NCBI RefSeq assembly: GCF_036860695.1 | Contig: NZ_JAYKGJ010000003.1 | Span: forward strand, 1-64,000 | DNA: 64,000 nucleotides | Direction: 5' to 3' | DNA from: Rosettibacter firmus | GTDB taxonomy: Bacteria > Bacteroidota > Ignavibacteria > Ignavibacteriales > Melioribacteraceae | Part shown: positions 56,347 to 64,000 of the stretch, in pieces | Position numbering within the stretch: position 1 is the stretch's first letter | Layout of the letters: each line of letters begins with the position of its first letter | Program-made: the position numbers and the translations under genes | Notes under the pieces: model-generated | The model's database searches: none | What the model was told of the DNA's origin: nothing | The model's input: the letters and a program-made list of their open reading frames with translations, nothing else

Positions 56347-56963
56347 AAAATAGTTTAAACAAAACTCACTGGTATGATGGCTGGTTTTATGATCTCATTA
56401 TAGCTCCTAACCAGGATAGATTGTTTTTTCAAATAAAAGAAATTATAGAACCAGCTTCATCAGTAATTGATGTTGGTTGTGGAACTGGAAGATTATCTTT
56501 TTTTATTGCAGATAAAGTTTCAAATGTGGTTGGTATTGATTTATCACAAAAGAATATTGAAAGAGCAAATAAAAATCTTTCGAAAAATCCAGATAAAAAA
56601 ATTTCTTTTGTCCATACCGATATTTCTTCAATGATTTCAAAAAATGAAAAATTTGATTACGCTGTTATGACTTATGTAATTCATGAAGTTAATGAAGACG
56701 AACGAGTTGAGTTTTTAAAACAGCTTTCACGGATTGCTGATAAAATTATCATTGGAGATTATTCTGTTCCTGAACATCCTGGAATCTTTTCTTTTTTAAA
56801 TGTAGTGATTGAGTTTCTTGCTGGCAGTGAACATTACAATAATTACAAAAGTTATATTCGAAACGGTGGCATAAAGTACTTAGCTGAAAAAGCTGAATTA
56901 AGAATAATCAATGAAATTAAAAATAAACCATTAACAGGTCATTTAGTAGTTTTAACCATGTAA
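56343..56963 (+). CDS. Class I SAM-dependent methyltransferase
   Basis: The 206-residue protein has the SAM-binding motif IDVGCGTGRLSFFIAD at about 40-55, then VVGIDLSQKNIERANKN and FDYAVMTYVIHEV. The opening HWYDGWFYDLIIAP resembles UbiE-like or arsenic/lipid methyltransferases, but no substrate motif decides between them. It is coupled to DUF302 upstream and lies 8 bases before the flavin enzyme. Confidence 0.8.
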   Translation: MKNSLNKTHWYDGWFYDLIIAPNQDRLFFQIKEIIEPASSVIDVGCGTGRLSFFIADKVSNVVGIDLSQKNIERANKNLSKNPDKKISFVHTDISSMISKNEKFDYAVMTYVIHEVNEDERVEFLKQLSRIADKIIIGDYSVPEHPGIFSFLNVVIEFLAGSEHYNNYKSYIRNGGIKYLAEKAELRIINEIKNKPLTGHLVVLTM

Positions 56964-56971
56964 GAAATAAA

Positions 56972-58852
56972 ATGAAATTAGGAGATATTAATTTACGAAA
57001 CAATTTTTTTATGTCTCCTGTAAAGACTGGTTATGGAGATTCAGAAGGAAATATTACTGAACGTCATCTTGCCTTCTGGGATAAAAGATCTAAACATGTT
57101 GCCGCAGTAATATTTGAACCATTCTTTATTGATAAAAAAGTCCGCGAACTTGCAACTCAAATTGGGATTGATGATGACAACAAAATTGAAGGACATAAAA
57201 AATTAGTTGAAGTTGTTCATCAAAATGGAGCAAAAGCAGTTGCACACATTAATCATCCGGGTAGAATGGCAAATCCGAAATTGCCCAATAATATTTATCT
57301 TTCCGCATCAGATATTGAATGTCCAAACGGTGGACAGAAACCAAAAGCACTTTCAATCGAAGAAATAAAACTTGTTCAGCAGCAATATGTTGATGCAGCA
57401 ATTCGTGCAGAAAAATCTGGTTATGATTTTATTGAATTACAATTTGGTCTTGGATATCTAATTGCTCAATTTATCTCACCAAATTCAAATAAAAGAAATG
57501 ATGAATATGGTGGTAATCTGGAAAACCGATTAAGATTTGGTTTGGAAATATTGCAAGGAATAAAATCTTCTGTTCACCTTCCAATCATTGTAAGATTAAG
57601 TGGCGATGAGAAATATGAAGGTGGATTAACAATCAACGAAACAATTGAAATTGCTAAAATTCTTGAACAGGAAAAAATTGCAGCTCTTCACATTACAAGT
57701 GGAGATGCCTGTATGAGTCCACCTTGGTATTATCAGCATCATTTTATTCCTAAAGGAAAAACCTGGGAACTTGCAAAAAAGATTAAAGAAAAAGTTACAC
57801 TCCCAATCATTACAGTTGGACAAATAAATGAACCAGAAGATATCGAAGAAATTTTATCAAACAATGCAGCAAATTTTATAGCAATAGGAAGAGCATTAAT
57901 TGCCGACCCTGATTTTGTTGGCAAATATTTAAAACAAGTTGAAGGAAGAATTCGACCTTGTAGCTCGTGTTTAACAGGCTGTCTTGGAAGAATAAAAATT
58001 GGTAAAGGATTGCAATGCGAAATTAATCCACTTGTCGGAAGAGAGCTTGAAGAAATTACTCCTGCTTTAGAAAAAAAGAATTATGCTGTTGTTGGTGGTG
58101 GATTAGCAGGAATGCAGGCTGCTTTAGCATTAAAACAACGCGGTCATAAAGTAACATTATTTGAAAAAGATAAACTTGGTGGACAATTTAACTTTGCACC
58201 ACTTCCTTCACAGAAAAATTCATTGCAGAAACAGATTGATTATTTTGTTAATGAAATTAAAGACAAAAAAATTGAAGTCATAAACAAAGAAGCAACTGCA
58301 GATGATTTAATCGGAAAATTTGATGGAGTAATAATTGCAACCGGTTCAAAACCATTTATTCCCCCGATAGAAGGATTAAAAGAATATCACTGGGCAGAAA
58401 TTCTCTATGAATTTAATCTCCCCAAAAATAAAAATGTGCTAATTATTGGCGGTGGATTAATAGGAGTTGAAATAGCAAATACATTGGTTGATTATGGAAA
58501 TAATATAACCATTATCGAAGCACTTGATGATATTGCCCGCGATATGGAAATGGTTACTCGTAAATTGAATTTAATGAAACTGAAAAAAGCAAATGTCCAG
58601 ATTTTTACAAATTCAATAGTAAGTAAAATTGATGGTAGTAAAGTTTATTTTACTCAAACAAATGGAACTGATAAAGAACATATACTTGAAAACATTGATG
58701 TTTTTGTAATTGCAGCAGGAATGCGACCAAATAAAGAATTAATTGAACAACTTGAAAATAAAATTCCATATTATGTTGTTGGAGATGCAGATAAAATTGG
58801 TGATGCAGTTTCAGCAATTCAAAGTGGATATTTTATTGCAAAAGAACTTTAA
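56972..58852 (+). CDS. Fe-S/flavin ene-reductase of the 2,4-dienoyl-CoA reductase family
   Basis: The 626-residue enzyme has an Old-Yellow-Enzyme FMN barrel (about 1-320) with VAHINHPGRMA, YDFIELQFGLGYLIAQFISPNSNKR and ALIADPDFVGK. A [4Fe-4S] site follows, CSSCLTGCLGR and a later Cys. The C-terminal half has two dinucleotide folds (AVVGGGLAGMQAALAL and LIIGGGLIGVEIANTL). It reduces an activated double bond with NAD(P)H through FAD, the Fe-S cluster and FMN. The substrate is unknown. It is part of the DUF302-methyltransferase run. Confidence 0.9.
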   Translation: MKLGDINLRNNFFMSPVKTGYGDSEGNITERHLAFWDKRSKHVAAVIFEPFFIDKKVRELATQIGIDDDNKIEGHKKLVEVVHQNGAKAVAHINHPGRMANPKLPNNIYLSASDIECPNGGQKPKALSIEEIKLVQQQYVDAAIRAEKSGYDFIELQFGLGYLIAQFISPNSNKRNDEYGGNLENRLRFGLEILQGIKSSVHLPIIVRLSGDEKYEGGLTINETIEIAKILEQEKIAALHITSGDACMSPPWYYQHHFIPKGKTWELAKKIKEKVTLPIITVGQINEPEDIEEILSNNAANFIAIGRALIADPDFVGKYLKQVEGRIRPCSSCLTGCLGRIKIGKGLQCEINPLVGRELEEITPALEKKNYAVVGGGLAGMQAALALKQRGHKVTLFEKDKLGGQFNFAPLPSQKNSLQKQIDYFVNEIKDKKIEVINKEATADDLIGKFDGVIIATGSKPFIPPIEGLKEYHWAEILYEFNLPKNKNVLIIGGGLIGVEIANTLVDYGNNITIIEALDDIARDMEMVTRKLNLMKLKKANVQIFTNSIVSKIDGSKVYFTQTNGTDKEHILENIDVFVIAAGMRPNKELIEQLENKIPYYVVGDADKIGDAVSAIQSGYFIAKEL

Positions 58853-58942
58853 TTAATAATATTGAAATTCAATTAGGAATGCACTAAAACATTTTATTAT
58901 TAACCTGTACCCAAATATTTTTTAAACAATTCGAGGTAACAA

Positions 58943-59299
58943 ATGCTAATTTTAATAAGCTCAGATTCAAACAATCTTGATAGTCCAGTAGCAAAACGAT
59001 TTGGACATGCAAACTATTATATACTATATAACACTGAAACTAAAACTTATGAAGTATTTGAAAACACAGAACATGGGCATCATCATGAAAACTTACAAAA
59101 ATATTTAGATATGGGAGTTGAAATATTTTTAGTAGGTAATATTGGTCCACATGCCTTTGAAATGATTAATACTACTAAAAGCAAAGTTTACTTAGCAAGA
59201 AAAATGTCTGTGAAAGAAGCAATAGAAAAATTTTTGAATGGAGAATTACAGCAACTCTACGAGCCAACAGCTAAAAGAAGTATTGGCGAACATCATTGA
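58943..59299 (+). CDS. NifB/NifX-family Fe-Mo cluster-binding protein
   Basis: The 118-residue protein has the NifX-like fold: ILISSDSNNLDSPVAKRFGHANYYILYN near the start, and VEIFLVGNIGPHAFEMINTTKSKVYLA. His-rich stretches (HGHHHE near 45-49 and EHH at the end) suggest metal binding. The family is widespread outside nitrogen fixation, and no nif genes are near, so a role in metal-cluster handling is more likely. It lies between the flavin enzyme and the cytochrome. Confidence 0.85.
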   Translation: MLILISSDSNNLDSPVAKRFGHANYYILYNTETKTYEVFENTEHGHHHENLQKYLDMGVEIFLVGNIGPHAFEMINTTKSKVYLARKMSVKEAIEKFLNGELQQLYEPTAKRSIGEHH

Positions 59300-59390
59300 T
59301 TTATCAAATGAATATTATTTAATCTAAATTTTTGTTGCTTATAAATTTTCTCATATTTATGTTTCATTAAAAAAATAAAGCGGAGGGTTG

Positions 59391-60725
59391 ATGAAACTAT
59401 TTAAACTTATTGTCTTCACCTTTATATTTTCATTTATGTGTATTAATGGGCAAAGTGGTTTGGGAAGTTTTAAATATGATGATTTTAAAACTCCTAAATA
59501 TTGCGGTTCATGTCATACAGATTTTTATCAGCAATGGAGTCAAGCAATGATGTCTCAGGCATATACTCATGAGTGGGATGAAATTGAATATTTCAAATTA
59601 GCTGTACCGCATGCAGAAAAAGATGAAAAAGTTGCAGAAGTAAAAGCCGGTTGTAATGGATGTCATTCACCAATTGCATTTTTAGCAGGAGATGTTCCAC
59701 CACCTTTACCCAGCAAAAATTCACGAGCAAATGAATCAGTCTCCTGCGACGTTTGTCATAGCATATCTGGTTATGCTGGAGATACACCTTATAATTATAA
59801 CTATATTATGAAACCAGGTAAAACAAAATTCTCATCACGCAAGCCTGAAGTAGAATCACCTGCACATGAAATTGAGGTTAATCCTTTATTAAAGTCAGGA
59901 GATTTTTGTGGAATCTGCCACAATGAAAAATCACCTTATGGTGTCTGGGTTAAATCAACACAACTTGAGTGGAAAGAAGGACCTTATGCAAAAGAAGGTG
60001 TACAATGTCAGGATTGTCATATGCCAAAAGCAGAAATGAAAACTGCATCGATGGGAAATAAATATACTGATGCAAGATTACATCTTTTCCATGGTGCTCA
60101 CGATCCGGGAAAAGTAAGAGGTGCAATAGAATTAAGAATTAATCCTGATGTTAAAGAGGTAGAACCGGGCAGTGTTGTTAAGTTTACTGTTGCATTATTC
60201 AATCAAAAGACCGGACATAAATTTCCAACCGGCTCTGTAGAAGATAGAATCGTATGGCTTCATGTTGAAGCTGTTGATTCGAAAGGAAATGTTTATCATT
60301 TACCGGTTGATAAAAAAGGTTTTGAAGGAGAAGAATACACAATTGGAAGCAATGCTTTAGCTTATCAGGATATGGGAATAGCATTAAATATACCTGATTT
60401 CAAAGGAGTTCAACGAGATGGAATTCCAATCGGAGATAGAATTTTTAGAATGCCATATTTTGATCCCCAGGGAAGAATGACAATTCAACAATGGAATACA
60501 GCTTCTCTTGGGGTTGATTATAGAATTGGTCCACGCGAAACTAAAATAGAAACGTTCACATTTAAAATCCCTGATAACGCACCACCCGGAAAATTAAAAG
60601 TTACTGCAACATTAAACTATCAACTTCTGGTAAAACCTGTTGCAGATTTTCTTGGTGTTCCCGAGAGCGAATCTCAAATTGTAAAAGTAAATGAACATTC
60701 AACAGAACTTACTATCCTTCAATAG
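59391..60725 (+). CDS. Pentaheme c-type cytochrome
   Basis: The start at 59391 follows GGAGGG; an upstream TTG is one codon earlier. The protein has about 444 residues, a signal peptide and five CxxCH sites: CGSCH, CNGCH, CDVCH, CGICH and CQDCH. The spacing fits the c554-like multiheme group. A beta-rich C-terminal half (from about 230) follows the hemes. It would act in the periplasm or at the outer membrane in electron transfer. The heme-barrel gene follows 8 bases later, so the two may form one electron path. Confidence 0.92.
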   Translation: MKLFKLIVFTFIFSFMCINGQSGLGSFKYDDFKTPKYCGSCHTDFYQQWSQAMMSQAYTHEWDEIEYFKLAVPHAEKDEKVAEVKAGCNGCHSPIAFLAGDVPPPLPSKNSRANESVSCDVCHSISGYAGDTPYNYNYIMKPGKTKFSSRKPEVESPAHEIEVNPLLKSGDFCGICHNEKSPYGVWVKSTQLEWKEGPYAKEGVQCQDCHMPKAEMKTASMGNKYTDARLHLFHGAHDPGKVRGAIELRINPDVKEVEPGSVVKFTVALFNQKTGHKFPTGSVEDRIVWLHVEAVDSKGNVYHLPVDKKGFEGEEYTIGSNALAYQDMGIALNIPDFKGVQRDGIPIGDRIFRMPYFDPQGRMTIQQWNTASLGVDYRIGPRETKIETFTFKIPDNAPPGKLKVTATLNYQLLVKPVADFLGVPESESQIVKVNEHSTELTILQ

Positions 60726-60733
60726 AGGTTAAT

Positions 60734-61903
60734 ATGAAAAAAACATTTATCCTTTTTTGTATCACAATCTCTTTATTTTTATTATTAGAAAATAATTTTG
60801 CAATTCCTGCATTTGCACGTAAATACAATATGAGTTGCCAGACCTGTCATTCGCCCTTCCCAAAATTAAAACCTTACGGAGATGAATTTGCAGGAAATGG
60901 ATTTGTTATTGCAGTTAAAGATGCTCCAAGATATTTCATCGATACAGGCGACGAAGAATTATCTCTTCTTCGAGAAATACCAATTGCTTTAAGATTGGAA
61001 GCTTATGTTACTTATAATAATTTAAAATCTGAAAGATTGGATTTTTCTGCTCCTTACATTTTGAAATTAATATCTGGAGGAGCTCTAACAAAAAATATTT
61101 CTTATTACTTCTACTTTTTCCTAGGTGAACGTGGCGAAATTGCAGGTCTTGAAGATGCTTTCATTATGTTCAATAATTTATTTAATCAAGACTTAGATTT
61201 GTATGCTGGACAGTTTCAGGTATCTGATCCTTTGTTCAAAAGAGAATTAAGATTAACTTTCGAAGATTATCAGATTTACAGAACTAAACCAGGTTTAACT
61301 AAAGCAAATTTAACTTACGATAGAGGTATTATGTTAACATACGGATTACCTACCGGAACAGACATAGTCTTTGAAATTCTAAATGGAACAGGAGTGGGTT
61401 CTGCAAATAAATTCAAAATTTTTGATGATGATAACTACAAAAATTTCTTTGGTAGAGTTTCTCAGGATATTGTTAATGATATAAGATTGGGTTTATTTGG
61501 TTATTATGGGAAAGAAAATATCGAGGATGAATTAAAAAGAAAATTCACAAATACTTTTTCGATGTGGGGACCGGATTTAAAAATTAAATTAAAAGATAGA
61601 ATAGAATTTAATTTTCAATATGCACAAAGGATTGATAAGCAGGCTTTTTATCAATTCAGTGATTTTAAAACTAAAGGCTTATTTGGTGAGCTAATTTTTA
61701 CACCAGAAGGCGACGAAAGTAAATGGTATGCTTGTGCACTTTATAACTGGATAGATTCTGATTTTGATGACCTGGACTATATCAGTAGCACTCTTAATCT
61801 TGGATATTTAATAAAAAGAAATATTAGATTGATTAGCGAGTTTACATACAATTTTGAAAAAGAATTCGGGAATTTTTCTATAGGTATAGTTTCTGCATTT
61901 TAA
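60734..61903 (+). CDS. Monoheme cytochrome fused to an outer-membrane beta-barrel
   Basis: The 389-residue protein has a signal peptide, then one heme site (CQTCH at 35-39) in ARKYNMSCQTCHSPFPKLKPYGDEFAGNGF. About 330 residues of beta-strands follow, ending in LISEFTYNFEKEFGNFSIGIVSAF, as outer-membrane barrels do. This architecture would place a heme at the barrel mouth. It is coupled with the pentaheme gene, suggesting electron transfer across the outer membrane, which is an inference. Confidence 0.82.
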   Translation: MKKTFILFCITISLFLLLENNFAIPAFARKYNMSCQTCHSPFPKLKPYGDEFAGNGFVIAVKDAPRYFIDTGDEELSLLREIPIALRLEAYVTYNNLKSERLDFSAPYILKLISGGALTKNISYYFYFFLGERGEIAGLEDAFIMFNNLFNQDLDLYAGQFQVSDPLFKRELRLTFEDYQIYRTKPGLTKANLTYDRGIMLTYGLPTGTDIVFEILNGTGVGSANKFKIFDDDNYKNFFGRVSQDIVNDIRLGLFGYYGKENIEDELKRKFTNTFSMWGPDLKIKLKDRIEFNFQYAQRIDKQAFYQFSDFKTKGLFGELIFTPEGDESKWYACALYNWIDSDFDDLDYISSTLNLGYLIKRNIRLISEFTYNFEKEFGNFSIGIVSAF

Positions 61904-61907
61904 AGAA

Positions 61908-61944
61908 TTTAAGAGGATGACTTAAATTATGTCATCCTCTTAAA
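61908..61944. terminator. Terminator between the cytochrome and peroxiredoxin genes
   Basis: TTTAAGAGGATGAC and GTCATCCTCTTAAA pair perfectly around a 9-base loop. It serves two convergent genes. Confidence 0.88.
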
Positions 61945-61947
61945 AAT

Positions 61948-62598
61948 TTATAATGATTTATAAGTAAACCACCAATCATAACCTTCAAATTCTTTCTTTC
62001 TTTTTTCTGCTTCTACAATATCTTTTGGTGGTGGAATTATAACCTTATCCTGAATTAATTCATTATTAGGCCAGTTTTCTGGTAAAGCAACTTTATTCTG
62101 ATCAGAAATTTGCAATGCTTTTAATGCTCGTAAAATTTCATCAATCTGTCTTCCTACTTCAGGTGGATAATAAATCATTAATCTAATTATTCCCTGAGGA
62201 TCAATTATAAAAACTGCTCTTACTGTGTTTGTCCCTTTACCAGGATGAACCATTCCAAATGTAGTTGCTACTTTTCCCATATCATCAGCAATAATCGGGA
62301 AAGGAATTTCAACTCCAATATTTTCCTTTATCCATTCAACCCATTTAATATGAGAAAAAACCTGATCGATCGATAAACCAATTAATTCTGCATTTAATTT
62401 CTTAAACTCCTCATTCCGTTTTGCAAAGGCAACAAATTCTGTTGTGCATACTGGTGTAAAATCTGCAGGATGACTGAATAAAACAATCCACTTACCAGCA
62501 TAATCTTCAGGAATTCTTTTTTTTCCGTGTGTTGTTTGAACTTCGATACCGGGCATTCTTTCGCCTAATAGAGGAATACCTTTCTTAATCTCTTCCAT
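61948..62598 (-). CDS. 1-Cys peroxiredoxin
   Basis: The 216-residue enzyme belongs to the Prx6/AhpC2 type: [25 protein letters not shown] with the peroxidatic Cys51, [21 protein letters not shown] and [15 protein letters not shown]. No other Cys is present, so it acts as a 1-Cys enzyme and needs an external thiol. It detoxifies peroxides. A half-site ACTAAATA (62635-62628) just upstream matches the dps-regulator motif. Confidence 0.95.
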   Translation of the reverse strand: MEEIKKGIPLLGERMPGIEVQTTHGKKRIPEDYAGKWIVLFSHPADFTPVCTTEFVAFAKRNEEFKKLNAELIGLSIDQVFSHIKWVEWIKENIGVEIPFPIIADDMGKVATTFGMVHPGKGTNTVRAVFIIDPQGIIRLMIYYPPEVGRQIDEILRALKALQISDQNKVALPENWPNNELIQDKVIIPPPKDIVEAEKRKKEFEGYDWWFTYKSL

Positions 62599-62732
62599 AA
62601 TAATCTCCTATTTTTATTTTATGCATTATTTAGTTTGTATGAATTCTTTCTAACAAGTGAAATTAATTTTGAAAATAACTTATAGATTTCACTAAAAAGT
62701 AATTTTCTACCATAACTGCAATCGCATACCAT

Positions 62733-63212
62733 TTAATTCCCTCCTTCAATTATTGATTTTAATAACCACACATGTTTTTCATATCTTTCTGCAATGCTAT
62801 ATAATTTCCCGGCAGTAACTTCATCTCCAAATTCAGATTGAACTTCGTAACCAATATCTCTAATCCTTGATGCAAGGAAATCATAGTCATTAGCAATTCT
62901 TTTTACCATTTCAAATTGATCTGGATAATTTCCTTCAGCTTCTTCTTTTAATTGTGCAATTTTCAAAAATTCTTTCATAGTACCTGGAGCATATAAACCA
63001 TAAGCACGTATTCTTTCTGCTGTTTCATCAATATCATCAGCTAATTCGTTATAAAGTTCTTCGAATTTTTTATGAAGTGTTAAAAATTGAGAACCCTGAA
63101 CATTCCAGTGATAATTTCTTGCTTTTGTATAAAGCACAAATTGATCTGCCAGAATAGGCTTTAAAATTTCAGCTATCTTAGCTTTTGAAACACTACTTAA
63201 TATCATTTCCAT
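62733..63212 (-). CDS. dps: Dps-like ferritin
   Basis: The start at 63212 follows GGAGG by 6 bases and gives the usual 159 residues. The upstream frame adds an unlikely basic stretch. The four-helix protein shows NYHWNVQGSQFLTLHKKFEELYNELADDIDETAERI, the ferroxidase-site segment of Dps. Twelve subunits oxidise and store iron and protect DNA from peroxide. The ACTAAATAT sites at 63321-63370 lie between it and the GAF regulator. Confidence 0.93.
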   Translation of the reverse strand: MEMILSSVSKAKIAEILKPILADQFVLYTKARNYHWNVQGSQFLTLHKKFEELYNELADDIDETAERIRAYGLYAPGTMKEFLKIAQLKEEAEGNYPDQFEMVKRIANDYDFLASRIRDIGYEVQSEFGDEVTAGKLYSIAERYEKHVWLLKSIIEGGN

Positions 63213-63320
63213 TTCCAACCTCCATTGTTTTTTATCTTTATAGCCAATCTTTATGCCATTAATTTTATTTTTGAAAACAAACCAAATAAGTAGTTTTTTT
63301 AATCTACTTTTATTTAACAA

Positions 63321-63370
63321 CGATATTTAGTAATATTGCATAACTAAATATAGTTGCCAACTAAATATCG
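63321..63370. promoter_or_regulatory. Repeated ACTAAATAT motif between dps and the GAF regulator
   Basis: CGATATTTAGT (63321-63331) and ACTAAATATCG (63360-63370) are perfect inverted 11-mers. A third ACTAAATAT lies at 63343-63351 between them. The last copy ends 7 bases before the regulator ATG. This is a strong operator candidate shared by the two divergent genes. Confidence 0.6.
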
Positions 63371-63377
63371 GTGAAAA

Positions 63378-64000
63378 ATGAATGAGGTTGAACTTTTACA
63401 ATCACAACTAACTTACCTAACTCCTCAGAAAACAATGGAAATAGTTTTAGATACAATTAGTGAAATAATTCCTTATGAGCTTGCTGTAATTTTAAGCAAA
63501 GAACCAAATGACTATTTAAAAGTAAGATATGTAAGAGGAAGTCTTGTAAATGAAAGACTTAAAAACTATGAAATACCTTTATCAAGTCGACCGGATATAC
63601 AGGAAGTTTTACAAATTGGTGAAGTAAAACTTGTAGAAGAAACAAAAAATCCAGAACATGTTGATACATACAAAGGGATTGTTGATTTACCAATTGGACA
63701 TTCATGTATGCTTGCACCTTTAAAAATTAATGGAGAACCATTTGGACTTATGACACTTGATCATAGTCAATGCGATATGTTTACACCACAACGAGTAAGT
63801 ATTGCAAATTCTCTAACAAAATTAATTGCACTTGCTCTTGCACAAACCATTGTAAATGATACTCTTATGAGTGAAAAGGAAACTTTAATTTATGAACGAA
63901 ATTCACTTATTGGAGATATAAATACAGTTTATGAAGGATTAATTGGAAATACACCTGTATGGTTACAGGTAATTGAAAAAATTAAATTAGTAGCTCCCAC
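63378..64000 (+). CDS. GAF-domain sigma-54-dependent activator, N-terminal part
   Basis: The frame opens at 63378 and runs off the window after 207 residues. Residues 15-160 form a GAF sensory domain (ISEIIPYELAVILSK, LPIGHSCMLAPLKINGEPFGLMTLDH). The segment GLIGNTPVWLQVIEKIKLVAPT is the usual entry into the AAA+ domain of sigma-54 activators, as in NorR-type regulators of nitrosative stress. The ligand is unknown. It diverges from dps across the ACTAAATAT motif. Confidence 0.88.
   Translation, partial: MNEVELLQSQLTYLTPQKTMEIVLDTISEIIPYELAVILSKEPNDYLKVRYVRGSLVNERLKNYEIPLSSRPDIQEVLQIGEVKLVEETKNPEHVDTYKGIVDLPIGHSCMLAPLKINGEPFGLMTLDHSQCDMFTPQRVSIANSLTKLIALALAQTIVNDTLMSEKETLIYERNSLIGDINTVYEGLIGNTPVWLQVIEKIKLVAP

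Noticed and set aside
58943-59299. A nitrogen-fixation locus
   Set aside because: Only a NifX-like protein is present; no nifHDK or nifB gene lies nearby, and the family is common outside nitrogen fixers.

Overview
The window comes from a low-GC bacterium of the FCB group, most likely an Ignavibacteria (Ignavibacterium/Melioribacter-like) relative. Supporting signs are a type IX secretion C-terminal sorting domain beginning NYPNPFNPSTKI, an Oar-like TonB receptor, a SusC/SusD pair, many lipoproteins, and a tRNA promoter of Bacteroidetes type (TTG ... TAnnTTTG).

Region 1 (about 2.5-11 kb) is an accessory region built by an integron. It holds one intact integron integrase (8354-9361) and three decayed remnants of the same gene (near 10.95, 3.85 and 2.8 kb). 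Each integrase copy is followed on its 3' side by a recombination-site-like sequence. Each of these sites is followed by genes on the same strand as the integrase. This is the inverted-integrase arrangement, repeated in series. Cassette-like genes include a GC-rich short-chain dehydrogenase, a VOC/glyoxalase-fold protein, a frameshifted membrane-anchored protein and several lipoprotein or surface-protein genes. One textbook attC (6058-6135) carries an extrahelical A. At the left edge is a zinc-phospholipase-like T9SS cargo gene split by an in-frame TAG.

Region 2 (11.4-36 kb) is mostly chromosomal core: a DUF72 protein, an FAH-family hydrolase, initiator tRNA, an S9 peptidase, YajQ, an Oar-like TonB receptor, a nucleotide pyrophosphatase-like enzyme with two M16 peptidases, FabG-like SDR, TruA, SusC (interrupted by in-frame TGA), SusD and MtaB.

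Region 3 (36-43 kb) is a minus-strand run panB-panC-coaBC-coaX-panD-cmk-rpsA-mtaB. It covers most of CoA precursor synthesis and leads into nucleotide and translation genes. Region 4 (43-49.3 kb) is a suf operon, sufB-C-D-S-sufT-like-bacilliredoxin-Rrf2, with an inverted repeat upstream of sufB that could be the Rrf2 operator. Region 5 (49.4-50.3 kb) is a fluoride-resistance unit: a fluoride riboswitch, crcB and a DUF190 gene.

Region 6 (50.3-54.4 kb) is an ArsR-headed permease/thiol-redox operon in which the ferredoxin, the periplasmic thioredoxin and the CcdA-like gene are all disrupted. Region 7 (54.9-61.9 kb) runs on the plus strand: a putative metal exporter, DUF302, a methyltransferase, an Fe-S/flavin ene-reductase, a NifX-like protein, a pentaheme cytochrome and a monoheme outer-membrane barrel protein. 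The right end holds a 1-Cys peroxiredoxin, Dps and the start of a GAF/sigma-54 activator, with shared ACTAAATAT motifs between them.

Seven or eight genes are broken by single stops or one-base shifts. Whether this is true gene decay or residual sequence error cannot be settled from the sequence alone.
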